Positions 1-8,158 of a DNA stretch of 64,000 nt are shown here, piece after piece. The position numbers and the translations under genes were made by a program. The stretch comes from JASHUC01 sp035606175 (GTDB lineage Bacteria > Pseudomonadota > Gammaproteobacteria > Steroidobacterales > Steroidobacteraceae), in assembly GCA_035606175.1 (NCBI GenBank), contig DATNFW010000032.1:62001-126000 (forward strand). Direction: 5' to 3'. The notes below the pieces were generated by a model. That model saw only the letters and a program-made list of their open reading frames with translations, had not been told where the DNA came from and searched no databases. The stretch's first letter is position 1, and each line of letters opens with the position of its first letter.

Positions 1-1046
1 ACCCTCCCCTGTTCCACGTGAAACATGCGATCCGGCGCCCCGAACAGGCGCCCATCACCGGCGAGCGAAGTGATGACGAGCTGGGTTTTGAGGCGGCAGA
101 CTTCCTCGATGAAAGCGGAGAGGTGAGCGGGGTCCAATTCCGCCGCGGGATCATCGAGTAGCAGCGTCGGCGTCGCGGCGAGGTATCCCTGCAGCATCCC
201 CAGCTGAGCGAGAATCAGGGCGGCGGCAATCAGCTTCTGCTGCCCCCGTGAGGCGACTTCCCGGACCGGCGCCCCGTTGAGTCGCAAGTGAATATCCGCC
301 CGATGGGGCCCCAAGTGAGTGAGCCCGCGTGCCTCATCGCGCGCTCGCGAGTGCCGAAGCGCATCGGCCAGGCTCTCATCTCGAGGCCAGCCGCGGCTCA
401 AGGAGAGGTCGATCTCGAGTCCCGTAAGGCCGCGAGCCGTTTGCTGCCAGTAGGGCTGCAGCTGCTCGATGACCGCTCGCCGTGATTCGGCCAGAGCCTC
501 CCCGAGCCTTGTGAGCTCCGGGTCCCACGCGAGTGCCTGCCCGGGATGGCCTCTCAAGGCCGCGTTCCGCTGACGCACCGACTTCTGGTATCGCGTCCAG
601 GTGTCGACGAAGGTTGGTTCCACGTGGAACACTGCCCAGTCCATCCACCGTCTTCTCCGGGCCGCACCCTCCTCGATCAGCTTGTGCACTCCCGGGTCGA
701 TAACTTGGACCGGAAAGACCTGCGAGAGCTCGGCCAGGGATTGCACGAACGCACCCCCGATTTTCCCGACCGTGGGACTCCCTCGAGTCGAACGCACTCC
801 GATCGGCTTTTCGGGACTCCCGGCGGCTCGGCCGAAAACGACGAGCTCGGAGGTCCCATGACGGATCACGCGCTCCGTATTCCGCGTCCGGAACGAGCGC
901 CCGCGCCCGAGGAGAAACAACGCCTCAAGGAGTGAGCTCTTGCCCGAGGCGTTCGGTCCCCAGACGAGATTCTGCCCGGGATGCAGCTCGAGCTCCGCCC
1001 GCTCGATGCAGCGGACGTTTTCAATCGAGGCGTAGGTGAGGCTCAA
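1..1046 (-). CDS. recF: RecF recombination/replication-repair ATPase (3' end cut by window edge)
   Basis: RecF binds ssDNA gaps and helps load RecA through RecFOR. The frame starts at TTG (1046-1044), directly after an in-frame TAA, and reads MSLTYASIENVRCIERAEL, which matches the N-terminus of known RecF proteins, so the rare TTG start is well supported. Walker A GPNASGKSS is at residues 30-38. The frame stays open to base 3, about 348 codons, and ends in MFHVEQGR, close to the usual C-terminus, so only a few residues are missing. It lies downstream of dnaN in the classic dnaA-dnaN-recF order, but 347 bp of non-coding DNA separates it from dnaN. Two parS-like palindromes sit inside the coding sequence. 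Confidence 0.93.
   Translation of the reverse strand, partial: MSLTYASIENVRCIERAELELHPGQNLVWGPNASGKSSLLEALFLLGRGRSFRTRNTERVIRHGTSELVVFGRAAGSPEKPIGVRSTRGSPTVGKIGGAFVQSLAELSQVFPVQVIDPGVHKLIEEGAARRRRWMDWAVFHVEPTFVDTWTRYQKSVRQRNAALRGHPGQALAWDPELTRLGEALAESRRAVIEQLQPYWQQTARGLTGLEIDLSLSRGWPRDESLADALRHSRARDEARGLTHLGPHRADIHLRLNGAPVREVASRGQQKLIAAALILAQLGMLQGYLAATPTLLLDDPAAELDPAHLSAFIEEVCRLKTQLVITSLAGDGRLFGAPDRMFHVEQGR
10..25. promoter_or_regulatory. parS-like ParB-binding site, slightly imperfect, inside the recF 3' end
   Basis: TGTTCCACGTGAAACA differs by one base from the widely conserved parS consensus TGTTTCACGTGAAACA. It encodes the FHVE part of the RecF C-terminus. The origin-proximal position is where chromosomal parS sites cluster. 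parA and parB themselves are not in the window. Confidence 0.75.
616..631. promoter_or_regulatory. parS-like ParB-binding site, perfect palindrome, inside recF
   Basis: The core GTTCCACGTGGAAC (617-630) is a perfect 14-bp palindrome of the Pseudomonas-type parS form. It is about 600 bp from the other copy. No third CACGTG-centred match to the parS arms was found in the window. Confidence 0.78.
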
Positions 1047-1093
1047 TTAGCGCCTCGTATCGAAAGAGGCTGAACGAGCTGACAGAAAGCAGG

Positions 1094-1153
1094 AGCTGAC
1101 AATCTCGCTCCGTCATGGCTTGAAACGAACACGATGTCGCACGATTGTCAGCT
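1094..1153. repeat. 11-bp perfect inverted repeat with 38-bp loop
   Basis: AGCTGACAATC (1094-1104) is exactly complementary to GATTGTCAGCT (1143-1153). The match extends outwards imperfectly through AGGAG/CTCCT with a small bulge. It could form a long hairpin in RNA from the dnaN-recF transcript. Confidence 0.7.
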
Positions 1154-1254
1154 GTCTCCTCTCGGGCATCGTGCAGACACTTCGTTGGAGGCGCGGGTAA
1201 CACCACATCGTGCGGATCGAAGGAGCGCACTCGAATCTGCACGGTCGCTCGAAA

Positions 1255-1327
1255 GGTAGGCGATGATCCTTGTGCGCCATCGTGTTCGATCTCGATCCAT
1301 GATGACGCAAAAGGATCATCACCTGCC
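1255..1327. repeat. 20-bp imperfect inverted repeat (17/20)
   Basis: The arm at 1255-1274 and the reverse complement of 1308-1327 agree at 17 of 20 bases, including a perfect 10-bp core, GATGATCCTT (1262-1271) versus AAGGATCATC (1311-1320). A smaller TAGGCA/TGCCTA inverted pair (1330-1335 and 1355-1360) follows directly. Confidence 0.7.
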
Positions 1328-1393
1328 TCTAGGCATACATGATGATTCCTGCTGTGCCTAAATCGTGGGGTTGTGTGGCGCTACCCGCCGCCC

Positions 1394-2491
1394 TCACAAC
1401 CGCATTGGCATCACCACGTACTTCGTGTCCGTGGCGTCCTGCCCTCGAACGAGACAGCTGCTGTTCGGATCGGTCAGGCCGATCTCCACGCTCTCGCCCT
1501 CGAGCGCTGCGAGTGCATCGAGCAAATACGTGACGTTGAAGCCGACTTCGAGCTCCTCACCCTCATAGGTGACCTCAACCTGATCCTCAGCCTCTTCCTG
1601 CTCGGGATTGTGTGCCTGAATTGTGAGCAGGCCCGATCGCAGCGACAGCCGAATCCCGCGGTACTTCTCGTTGGACAGGATTGCCGTGCGCTGGAAAGAC
1701 TGACGCAAAAGCTCTCGGTCGGCCTTCACTAGCTTGGAAGGGTTCGACGGTACGACCCGCCCGTACTCCGGGAAACGTCCGTCAATGAGCTTCGATGTGA
1801 ATCGAATTTCGCCGATCGTGGCCTGAACGTGATTGGTACCGATCGCCAGGTCGAGCTCCCCCTCCGTCCCGAGAAGCCTCTGCAGCTCCAGAACACCTTT
1901 GCGTGGCACGATCACCTGCTGTGCCGAGGATGCGGGCGTCTCGAGCGTGGCTTCGCAGAGCGCCAAACGGTGCCCGTCGGTTGCCACCGCCCGCAAATGC
2001 TTCCCATCGGTCTCGAGCAGCATGCCGTTCAGGTAGTAGCGCACGTCCTGCTGCGCCATCGAAAAGTGGGTCTTGTCGATCAAGCGCCGCAGCGCGGTGC
2101 GCGAGATCGTCACGTGCTGCTGCGCGTGGATCTCCTCCACGACGGGGAAATCCGCCGCCGGAAGGCAGGCGAGCGTGAAGCGGCTCCGTCCGGCGCGCAA
2201 AGTGGCCCGCTCCGCCTCGGTCGCGAGACTCACCTGGGATTTCTCGGGCAGCGCGCGACAGATGTCGAGGAGCTTCCGTCCCGGCACCGTGACGTCCCCC
2301 GGCTGCTGCACCGTCACGGCCTGCGAGGCGACGAGCTCCACCTCGAGGTCCGTACCGGTGACGTTGAGCCGGCTGTCCCGCGCCGAGAGCAGCACGTTCG
2401 CAAGGATCGGCATCGTCTGCCTGCGCTCGACGACACCGATGACACTCGTGAGGGGAGCGAGCAAATCTTCTCGAGCTGCCGTGATCTTCAT
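1394..2491 (-). CDS. dnaN: DNA polymerase III beta subunit (sliding clamp)
   Basis: This is the ring-shaped processivity clamp that tethers Pol III and many repair proteins to DNA. The product has 365 residues, close to the usual ~366, with three repeated clamp domains of roughly 120 residues each. It starts MKITAAREDLLAPLTSVIGVVERRQTMP-like (conserved beta-clamp opening) and ends in the hallmark YVVMPMRL. It lies 225 bp downstream of dnaA on the same strand; the gap is unusually long and contains DnaA-box-like words. Confidence 0.98.
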   Translation of the reverse strand: MKITAAREDLLAPLTSVIGVVERRQTMPILANVLLSARDSRLNVTGTDLEVELVASQAVTVQQPGDVTVPGRKLLDICRALPEKSQVSLATEAERATLRAGRSRFTLACLPAADFPVVEEIHAQQHVTISRTALRRLIDKTHFSMAQQDVRYYLNGMLLETDGKHLRAVATDGHRLALCEATLETPASSAQQVIVPRKGVLELQRLLGTEGELDLAIGTNHVQATIGEIRFTSKLIDGRFPEYGRVVPSNPSKLVKADRELLRQSFQRTAILSNEKYRGIRLSLRSGLLTIQAHNPEQEEAEDQVEVTYEGEELEVGFNVTYLLDALAALEGESVEIGLTDPNSSCLVRGQDATDTKYVVMPMRL

Positions 2492-2716
2492 GTATGCGCC
2501 GCGAGCATTCCCGTGGATCTCTCAATCTTAAGAGATCTGAAAGGGAGATTGTGGAAACAGTAGAGCCTGTGGATGAGCGAACGACTCGGAATGCCTGCGG
2601 CGAATCAGCGGGTTGCGGCTCACGACAGGCTTGGCAAATGAACTCACGAGCTGACGATCGCCTGTGCATTGCCTGTGGGTGAAAAGGCTCCCAACTTTAT
2701 CCCCAGCTCTTGCACA
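2492..2716. other. Candidate replication origin (oriC) between dnaN and dnaA
   Basis: The 225-bp gap holds near-consensus DnaA boxes: TTATCCCCA at 2697-2705 and, on the other strand, TCATCCACA at 2568-2576, each one mismatch from TTATCCACA. Weaker TGTGG words are at 2550-2558 and 2674-2682. A locally AT-richer stretch contains the perfect inverted repeat GATCTCT/AGAGATC (2516-2522, 2531-2537), with GATC sites as in unwinding elements. The alternative dnaA-rpmH gap shows no DnaA-box-like words. Assignment is by inspection only. Confidence 0.5.
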
Positions 2717-4060
2717 TCAGCCTGTCAGCGTTCTCAACAGGTTTGAGTAGTCCTCCGTGATGCGCTGCTCGCTTGCACGCAGCTCTCTGATGCGCTTGCA
2801 CGCGTGCAGCACCGTCGTGTGATCGCGCCCTCCGAACGCATCGCCGATCTCCGGCAGGCTATGCGTGGTGAGCTCTTTGGCGAGCGCCATCGCGACTTGA
2901 CGCGGCCGCGCGACCGAGCGGTTGCGGCGCTTGGAAAGCAAATCCGCCATGCGCACTTTGTAGTAGTCCGCGACCGTCTTCTGGATGTTCTCGATGGTGA
3001 CGAGCTTCGCCTGCAGTTGCAGCAGATCGCGCAGCGCTTCCTTCGCGAATTCTAGGGTGATCGGATGACCCGTGAAGCGTGAGTTCGCAATCACGCGGCG
3101 CAGCGCGCCCTCGAGCTCACGCACGTTCGACCGAATGCGCTTGGCGATGAAGAACGCGACCTCCTCGGGCAGAGCGACGCTCGCGGCGTTCGCCTTGGTC
3201 ATGAGAATCGCGACGCACGTCTCGAGCTCGGGAGGCTCGATCGCGACCGTGAGCCCCCAGCCGAATCGCGACTTCAGGCGCTCCTCGAGTCCGTCGACCT
3301 CCTTCGGATAGCGATCGCAGGTGAGGATCACCTGATGCTGACCTTCGAGGAGCTCGTTGAAGGTGTGGAAGAACTCCTCCTGCGAGCGATCTTTGCCTGC
3401 GAAAAACTGGATATCGTCGATGAGCAGCGCATCGAGCGAGCGATACGCCGTCTTGAACTCGTTCATGCTGTTGTGCTGCAGCGCGCGCACCATGTCGCCG
3501 ACGAAGCGCTCCGAGTGCACGTACGCGACGCGTGCCTCTCCGTCGCGCGCCTTCACGAGATGCGCGACCGCATGCATGAGATGGGTCTTGCCGAGCCCGA
3601 CGCCGCCGTAGAGGAACAGCGGGTTGTACGCGCGGCCCGGATTCTCGGCCACCTGTTGCGCGGCCGCGCGCGCGAGTTGATTGCTCTTGCCCTCGACGAA
3701 CGAACCGAAAGTGAAATCCGCATTGAGGCGAGCACCGACGACGAGCCCCTCGACGCGGCGCGGCTTTGTTTGAGAGACCGGCGATGCCGTGGCCGGCCCG
3801 TGCGAGCCGTTGGTGCGGCTGCGCGAGCCGACCTCGACCGTCACGATCGGCGCGCTGCCCGCAACATCGCGCAGCAGCTCGCCGATTCGCCGCAGCAGAT
3901 TCGCGTTGACCCAATCGACGGCGAAGCGGTTCGGCGCGAGGAGCTTGAGCGCTCCGGCGCCCTCGATGGCCTGCAGCGGACGAACCCAGGTATTGAATTG
4001 CTGCTCGGGCAGCTCGGCTTCGAGCGCGCTCACGCAGCGAGACCACAACGGGGCCTCCAC
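2717..4060 (-). CDS. dnaA: Chromosomal replication initiator DnaA
   Basis: DnaA is the AAA+ ATPase that binds DnaA boxes and melts oriC. The N-terminal DnaB/DiaA-interaction domain (WSRCVSALEAELPEQQFNTW) is followed by a variable linker, Walker A GGVGLGKTH at about residue 155, Walker B LLIDDIQFF, and the C-terminal DNA-binding signature GGRDHTTVLHACKRI. Start choice: GTG at 4060 has GGGAGG eight bases upstream and aligns best with family N-termini (V/M-EAPLW). ATG at 4066 is too close to that ribosome site. The in-frame ATG at 4150 would overlap the rpmH promoter and lacks a ribosome site. The product has 447 residues from GTG. Confidence 0.97.
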   Translation of the reverse strand: MEAPLWSRCVSALEAELPEQQFNTWVRPLQAIEGAGALKLLAPNRFAVDWVNANLLRRIGELLRDVAGSAPIVTVEVGSRSRTNGSHGPATASPVSQTKPRRVEGLVVGARLNADFTFGSFVEGKSNQLARAAAQQVAENPGRAYNPLFLYGGVGLGKTHLMHAVAHLVKARDGEARVAYVHSERFVGDMVRALQHNSMNEFKTAYRSLDALLIDDIQFFAGKDRSQEEFFHTFNELLEGQHQVILTCDRYPKEVDGLEERLKSRFGWGLTVAIEPPELETCVAILMTKANAASVALPEEVAFFIAKRIRSNVRELEGALRRVIANSRFTGHPITLEFAKEALRDLLQLQAKLVTIENIQKTVADYYKVRMADLLSKRRNRSVARPRQVAMALAKELTTHSLPEIGDAFGGRDHTTVLHACKRIRELRASEQRITEDYSNLLRTLTG

Positions 4061-4151
4061 GCGCATTGCCTCCCGTGAAGTGCGATTCGGATCAGGATGG
4101 AGTGGGGAGGCGGAGTCTATACCCGCACCTCGTGCGCTAGAAGTGTTCATA

Positions 4152-4180
4152 TTGACAGTGAGAGTGGGCAGGCTTAGCCT
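4152..4180 (+). promoter_or_regulatory. Candidate sigma70 promoter for rpmH-rnpA-yidD-yidC
   Basis: A perfect -35 TTGACA (4152-4157) is followed at 17 bp by a weak -10 TAGCCT (4175-4180), pointing at rpmH 60 bp downstream. The -10 matches the consensus at only three of six bases. Confidence 0.4.
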
Positions 4181-4193
4181 TGCCGCCCTTTTT
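4166..4193 (+). terminator. Hairpin followed by T5 in the dnaA-rpmH gap
   Basis: GGGCAGGC (4166-4173), loop TTA, GCCT and GCCC (4177-4188, with a 4-base bulge) are followed by TTTTT (4189-4193). It looks like an intrinsic terminator or attenuator read towards rpmH, but no plus-strand gene lies upstream. If the promoter at 4152 is used, transcription would start inside the hairpin. Function uncertain. Confidence 0.3.
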
Positions 4194-4238
4194 ATTGACG
4201 CGCGGGACCCCTATATCGTCCTGCGCGGACCGCAGGCG

Positions 4239-4373
4239 ATGAAGAGAACGTATCAGCCGAGCAAGGTGCGCCGCAAGCGCACGCATGGATTCCGCGCGCG
4301 AATGGCCACGGCGAACGGTCGTAAGGTTCTCGCGCGGCGGCGCGCGAAGGGACGCAGGAAGCTCATTCCGTAG
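4239..4373 (+). CDS. rpmH: 50S ribosomal protein L34
   Basis: This 44-residue, very basic protein opens MKRTYQPSKVRRKRTHGF and ends ARRRAKGRRKLIP, both diagnostic of L34. It is the first gene of the plus-strand operon divergent from dnaA, the standard arrangement. rnpA follows 14 bp later. Confidence 0.98.
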   Translation: MKRTYQPSKVRRKRTHGFRARMATANGRKVLARRRAKGRRKLIP

Positions 4374-4387
4374 CGGCGGCGGAGCGC

Positions 4388-4777
4388 GTGGCGCGGCGTG
4401 GCGTCGGCCTCGAGCGCCTCGGGTTTCCCCCGCGGCGGCGCCTGCGCCGTAAGAGCGACTTCGATGCGGCGTACGCCGAGGGTCGGCGGTTCGGCGATGG
4501 CTTCTTCGGCATCGTCGCGCGCGCGAACGCCGCGACAGGCCCACGGCTCGGGCTTGCCGTCGCGACGAAGGTCGCTGGCAGCTCCGTCGAGCGCAATCGA
4601 ATTCGCCGGCTCATCCGCGAGAGCTTCCGGTTGCGCCAGAGGCAGCTGCCCGCTCTCGACATCGTCGTGAGCGCGCGTGCGCGCGCGCGCGGCGCACGGA
4701 ACACGGAGCTCACTGCGAGCCTCGAAAGGCTCTGGGACAAAGTGACAGAGCAATGCGCCTCGTTGCCGCGATCCTGA
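4388..4777 (+). CDS. rnpA: Ribonuclease P protein component
   Basis: This is the protein cofactor of RNase P, which matures tRNA 5' ends with the M1 RNA (not in this window). The 129 residues contain the RNR signature SVERNRIRRLIRESFR and an N-terminal KSDFDAAYAEGRR segment. It starts at GTG, 14 bp after rpmH. Its last 25 bp overlap yidD, a common coupling in this operon. Confidence 0.96.
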   Translation: MARRGVGLERLGFPPRRRLRRKSDFDAAYAEGRRFGDGFFGIVARANAATGPRLGLAVATKVAGSSVERNRIRRLIRESFRLRQRQLPALDIVVSARARARGARNTELTASLERLWDKVTEQCASLPRS

Positions 4778-4989
4778 TCCGGCTGTACCAGTGGACGGTG
4801 AGCCCGCTGCTCGGTCCTGCTTGCCGCTTTCATCCGACGTGCTCGCAGTACGCGCTCGAGTCGATCGAGCGGTTCGGGGTGTTGCGCGGCGGCTGGCTCG
4901 CGATCCGCCGCATCGGCCGCTGTCATCCCTGGCACCCTGGAGGATATGACCCGGTGCCGCACTCCGACGAGCACACGCTGCTTTCATGA
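4753..4989 (+). CDS. yidD: Membrane protein insertion efficiency factor YidD
   Basis: A 78-residue membrane-associated protein that assists YidC-dependent insertion. The family core is intact: YQWTVSPLLGPACRFHPTCSQY-type Cys motif, then ALESIERFGVLRGGW and GRCHPWHPGGYDPVP. It overlaps rnpA upstream and shares an ATGA with yidC downstream. Confidence 0.96.
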   Translation: MRLVAAILIRLYQWTVSPLLGPACRFHPTCSQYALESIERFGVLRGGWLAIRRIGRCHPWHPGGYDPVPHSDEHTLLS

Positions 4990-6746
4990 CAAGCAATTAC
5001 CTGCGCCTTTTTCTGTGGGCCGCGCTCGGCGTCGCCCTGTTCCTGAATTACCAGGCCTGGGTCACCGACTACGCCGGTTCCTCCACCGCCGCGTCGACCG
5101 CTCAGCAGGCCCGTTCCGGGCATCAGGGGGCGGAGGACACCGGATTCGGTGAGGCCGTACCGCACGCAACCTCCACCTCCTCCTCCACCTCCATTTCCTC
5201 GGCGGCATCGCCCGCGTCTCAGTCATCGTCCGCGGCACCGGCTCAGCCCGCCGCTGCGGCGACTGCTCAGCCGGGCAGTCAGGCGACGGCGAAGCTCGCT
5301 GCGGCGCCCACGGTCCGGGTGCGGACCGACGTGCTCGACTTGGAGCTGAGCCTCGACGGCGGCACGATCACACGTGCGGCGCTTCTCAAATATCACCCCG
5401 AAAAAGGGGAGACCCAGCCCGTCGTGCTCGAGAGCCGCGCGAGCCCCGAGAAGCTGTACCTGCTCGAGTCGGGACTCACCGGCCCCGACGAGGCCGCGCG
5501 GCCGACCCACCGCGCCCGCTTCATGAGCGAGCAGCCGGAGTATCGCCTCGCGAGCGGCACCGATGAGCTGCGGGTGCCGCTCACCTGGACCGACGGGCAC
5601 GGCGTCACGGTGACGAAGACTTACGTGCTGCGTCGAGGAAGCTACGAGATCGGTCTCGATCAGACGGTAGACAACCGCTCGGGCATGCCCTGGCAGGCGG
5701 CGGCCTACGCCCAGATCCTGCGGTATGAGACGCCATCCCACGGCTCGATGTTCAGCTACAGTGCGGACCGCTCGTTCCACGGGCCTGCCATCTACGACGG
5801 AAACAAATACCGCACCCTCAACATCACCAAGTCCGAGGACCAGAGCCTGCGCGTCGATGTGTCCGGCGGCTGGATGGCCGCTCCGCAGCACGACTTCGTC
5901 TCGGCCGTGATTCCGCCCGCGGGCGTGCCATATCAATACACCCTCGGCGCTCAGGGGAACGAGTTCGACCTCGTGATGAAAGGGCCCACACGAACCGTCG
6001 CGTCGGGCAGTACCGCCGCTTTCAACTTCAAACTCTTTATCGGCCCGAAGCTGCGGTCGCAGCTCACGGCGACCGCCCCGGAGCTCGGCCGCGTCAACGA
6101 CTACGGGCGGCTCTACTTCCTCGCGCAGCCGCTTTTCTGGCTGCTCGAGAAGTTCGAGGCGATGTTCGGCAATTGGGGCGTGTCGATCATCATCGTCACA
6201 GTGCTCCTCAAGCTGCTCTTCTATCCGCTCTCCGAAGCCAGCTATCGCTCGATGGCGCGCATGAAGGCTCTGGCTCCGCGCATCAAGAGCATTCAGGAGA
6301 CGTTCAAGGACGACAAGGAGAAGGCCGGGCGCGCCGTGATGGAGCTGTACAAGCGCGAGAAGGTCAATCCGGTCGCCGGATGCCTCCCGATGATCATCCA
6401 GCTGCCGATATTCCTCGCGTTCTACTGGGTGCTGCTCGAGAGCGTCGAGATGCGCCAGGCGCCGTTCGCCGGCTGGATCAACGATCTGTCCTCGCGCGAT
6501 CCGTATTTCATCCTGCCGGCGATCATGGCAGCCGCCATGTTCGTGCAGTACAAGCTCAATCCCGCGCCGCCCGATCCGACGCAGGCGAAAGTCATGATGA
6601 TCATGCCGATCGCGATGTCGGCGATGTTCGCCTTCTTTCCCTCGGGCCTCGTGCTCTACTACGTGGTCAACACGATCCTCTCGATCGCTCAGCAGTGGAA
6701 CATCAACCGCCGGATCGAGGCGTCCGCGAAGAAACAGAAGGCCTGA
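4986..6746 (+). CDS. yidC: Membrane protein insertase YidC
   Basis: YidC inserts and folds inner-membrane proteins alone or with SecYEG. At 586 residues it is slightly longer than the E. coli protein because of a Ser/Ala/Gln-rich linker (about residues 45-105) after the first TM helix. A large periplasmic beta domain (about 110-340) follows, then the conserved Oxa1/Alb3 core with the FGNWGVSIIIVTVLLK and KVNPVAGCLPMIIQLPIF segments. The ATG overlaps the yidD stop. Confidence 0.98.
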   Translation: MTSNYLRLFLWAALGVALFLNYQAWVTDYAGSSTAASTAQQARSGHQGAEDTGFGEAVPHATSTSSSTSISSAASPASQSSSAAPAQPAAAATAQPGSQATAKLAAAPTVRVRTDVLDLELSLDGGTITRAALLKYHPEKGETQPVVLESRASPEKLYLLESGLTGPDEAARPTHRARFMSEQPEYRLASGTDELRVPLTWTDGHGVTVTKTYVLRRGSYEIGLDQTVDNRSGMPWQAAAYAQILRYETPSHGSMFSYSADRSFHGPAIYDGNKYRTLNITKSEDQSLRVDVSGGWMAAPQHDFVSAVIPPAGVPYQYTLGAQGNEFDLVMKGPTRTVASGSTAAFNFKLFIGPKLRSQLTATAPELGRVNDYGRLYFLAQPLFWLLEKFEAMFGNWGVSIIIVTVLLKLLFYPLSEASYRSMARMKALAPRIKSIQETFKDDKEKAGRAVMELYKREKVNPVAGCLPMIIQLPIFLAFYWVLLESVEMRQAPFAGWINDLSSRDPYFILPAIMAAAMFVQYKLNPAPPDPTQAKVMMIMPIAMSAMFAFFPSGLVLYYVVNTILSIAQQWNINRRIEASAKKQKA

Positions 6747-6792
6747 GTCGGCGCGCTCGAGTGGAGCCGTGAGCTCCAGCTAGGATCTGCGC

Positions 6793-8157
6793 GTGCATAG
6801 CTTCTCCCAGTCCGCCGATACCATCGTCGCCGCGGCTACGCCGCCCGGGCGCGGCGGCATCGGGATCGTGCGCCTGAGCGGGCCGCGGGCGCCGGAGATC
6901 GGCGCGGCTCTCGCCGGGGCGCTGCCGCCGGCCCGGCAAGCGAAGCTTGCCCGCTTCGTCGACGCCGAGCGCCAGCCGATCGATGCCGGTCTCGTGCTCT
7001 ACTTTCCGGCGCCGGGCTCCTATACGGGCGAGCCGGTCGTCGAGCTGCACGGCCACGGCGGGCCGGTCGTGCTCGAAGCGCTGATCGCGCGCGCCCTGGA
7101 GCTCGGTGCGCGCCGCGCCGCGCCCGGCGAGTTCACGCAGCGCGCGTTCCTCAACGACAAGCTCGATCTCGCGCAGGCCGAGGCGATCGCGGATCTCATC
7201 GAGGCGGGCTCGCGCGCGGCGGCTCGTGCCGCATTGCGCTCGCTCGAGGGCGAGCTCTCCGTCATGGTGCAGGAGCTTACCGAGGCACTCGTGCAATTGC
7301 GCACGTACATCGAGGCCGCAATCGATTTTCCGGAAGAAGAGATCGACTTCCTCGCCGATCGAGAGATCGCGAAGCGTCTCGCCGCGCTTCGCGGCCGGTT
7401 CGATGCGGTCGAGCAGAGTGCACGTCGCGGACGGCTGCTGCGCGATGGGATGACGGTCGTGATCGCGGGCCGGCCGAATGCCGGCAAGTCGAGTCTGCTC
7501 AACCGGCTGGCGGGCTACGACGCAGCGATCGTGACGCCCGTTCCCGGCACCACGCGAGATGTCGTGAGAGAGCGCATTCATCTCGATGGGATGCCGCTGC
7601 ACCTGCTCGATACCGCTGGACTGCGCGCGGCGGGCGATGAAGTGGAGGAGGAGGGCATCCGCCGAGCGCACACCGAGATGGCGCGCGCCGATCGGGTTCT
7701 GTTCGTCATCGATACGGTCGTGGACCCGAGCGGCGGGGCCTTCCGCGACGAGCGCCCGCGCCTGCCGCTCGACGTGCCCGTCACGTTGCTCTTCAACAAA
7801 TGCGACCGCGCACGCGCGGCGCCGTTTCCCGACAGTGCCTCCGGTCCGCCGCGCATAGCAGTGTCCGCGCTCACGGGCGAGGGTTTGGATGCGCTGCGTG
7901 GGCATTTGAAATCGTCGATGGGCTACGACTCCCTCGATGCGGGAGCTGTCTCCGCACGTGCGCGCCACCTCGAGGCGCTCGCACGCGCTCGGAGCCATGT
8001 GGATGTCGCAGCTCAGGAGCTCGCGGAACGGCGTGCGGGCGAGCTCGTGGCCGAGGAGCTGCGCGCGGCGCAGCGTGCGCTCGGCGAGATCACGGGAGAG
8101 CTCACGAGCGACGATCTTCTCGGGCGAATCTTCGCGAGCTTCTGCGTGGGGAAATAG
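6793..8157 (+). CDS. mnmE: tRNA modification GTPase MnmE (TrmE)
   Basis: With MnmG (encoded at 23.8 kb here) it installs the carboxymethylaminomethyl group on wobble U34 of certain tRNAs. The 454 residues, exactly the usual length, comprise an N-terminal formyl-THF-binding domain, a helical domain, an inserted G domain (GRPNAGKSS near 223, DTAG, NKCD) and the C-terminal catalytic FCVGK. The start is GTG, 46 bp after yidC, probably in the same transcript. Confidence 0.98.
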   Translation: MHSFSQSADTIVAAATPPGRGGIGIVRLSGPRAPEIGAALAGALPPARQAKLARFVDAERQPIDAGLVLYFPAPGSYTGEPVVELHGHGGPVVLEALIARALELGARRAAPGEFTQRAFLNDKLDLAQAEAIADLIEAGSRAAARAALRSLEGELSVMVQELTEALVQLRTYIEAAIDFPEEEIDFLADREIAKRLAALRGRFDAVEQSARRGRLLRDGMTVVIAGRPNAGKSSLLNRLAGYDAAIVTPVPGTTRDVVRERIHLDGMPLHLLDTAGLRAAGDEVEEEGIRRAHTEMARADRVLFVIDTVVDPSGGAFRDERPRLPLDVPVTLLFNKCDRARAAPFPDSASGPPRIAVSALTGEGLDALRGHLKSSMGYDSLDAGAVSARARHLEALARARSHVDVAAQELAERRAGELVAEELRAAQRALGEITGELTSDDLLGRIFASFCVGK

Positions 8158-8158
8158 C

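Larger units (their letters stand above)
1047..1393. other. recF-dnaN intergenic region, rich in inverted repeats, no convincing gene
   Basis: These 347 bp separate dnaN from recF, which are usually adjacent or overlapping. I see no open frame with recognisable protein character. Base composition looks less GC-rich than the flanking genes. The region contains several inverted repeats (listed separately) and repeated CATCGTG words near 1166, 1205 and 1279. The last bases before recF hold a short GCCTC/GAGGC hairpin overlapping the recF ribosome-binding region. It may be a regulatory leader for recF, a decayed element or an origin-associated structure. Confidence 0.6.

Noticed and set aside
4151..4238. 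oriC in the dnaA-rpmH gap
   Set aside because: No DnaA-box-like nonamer is visible there, unlike the dnaN-dnaA gap.
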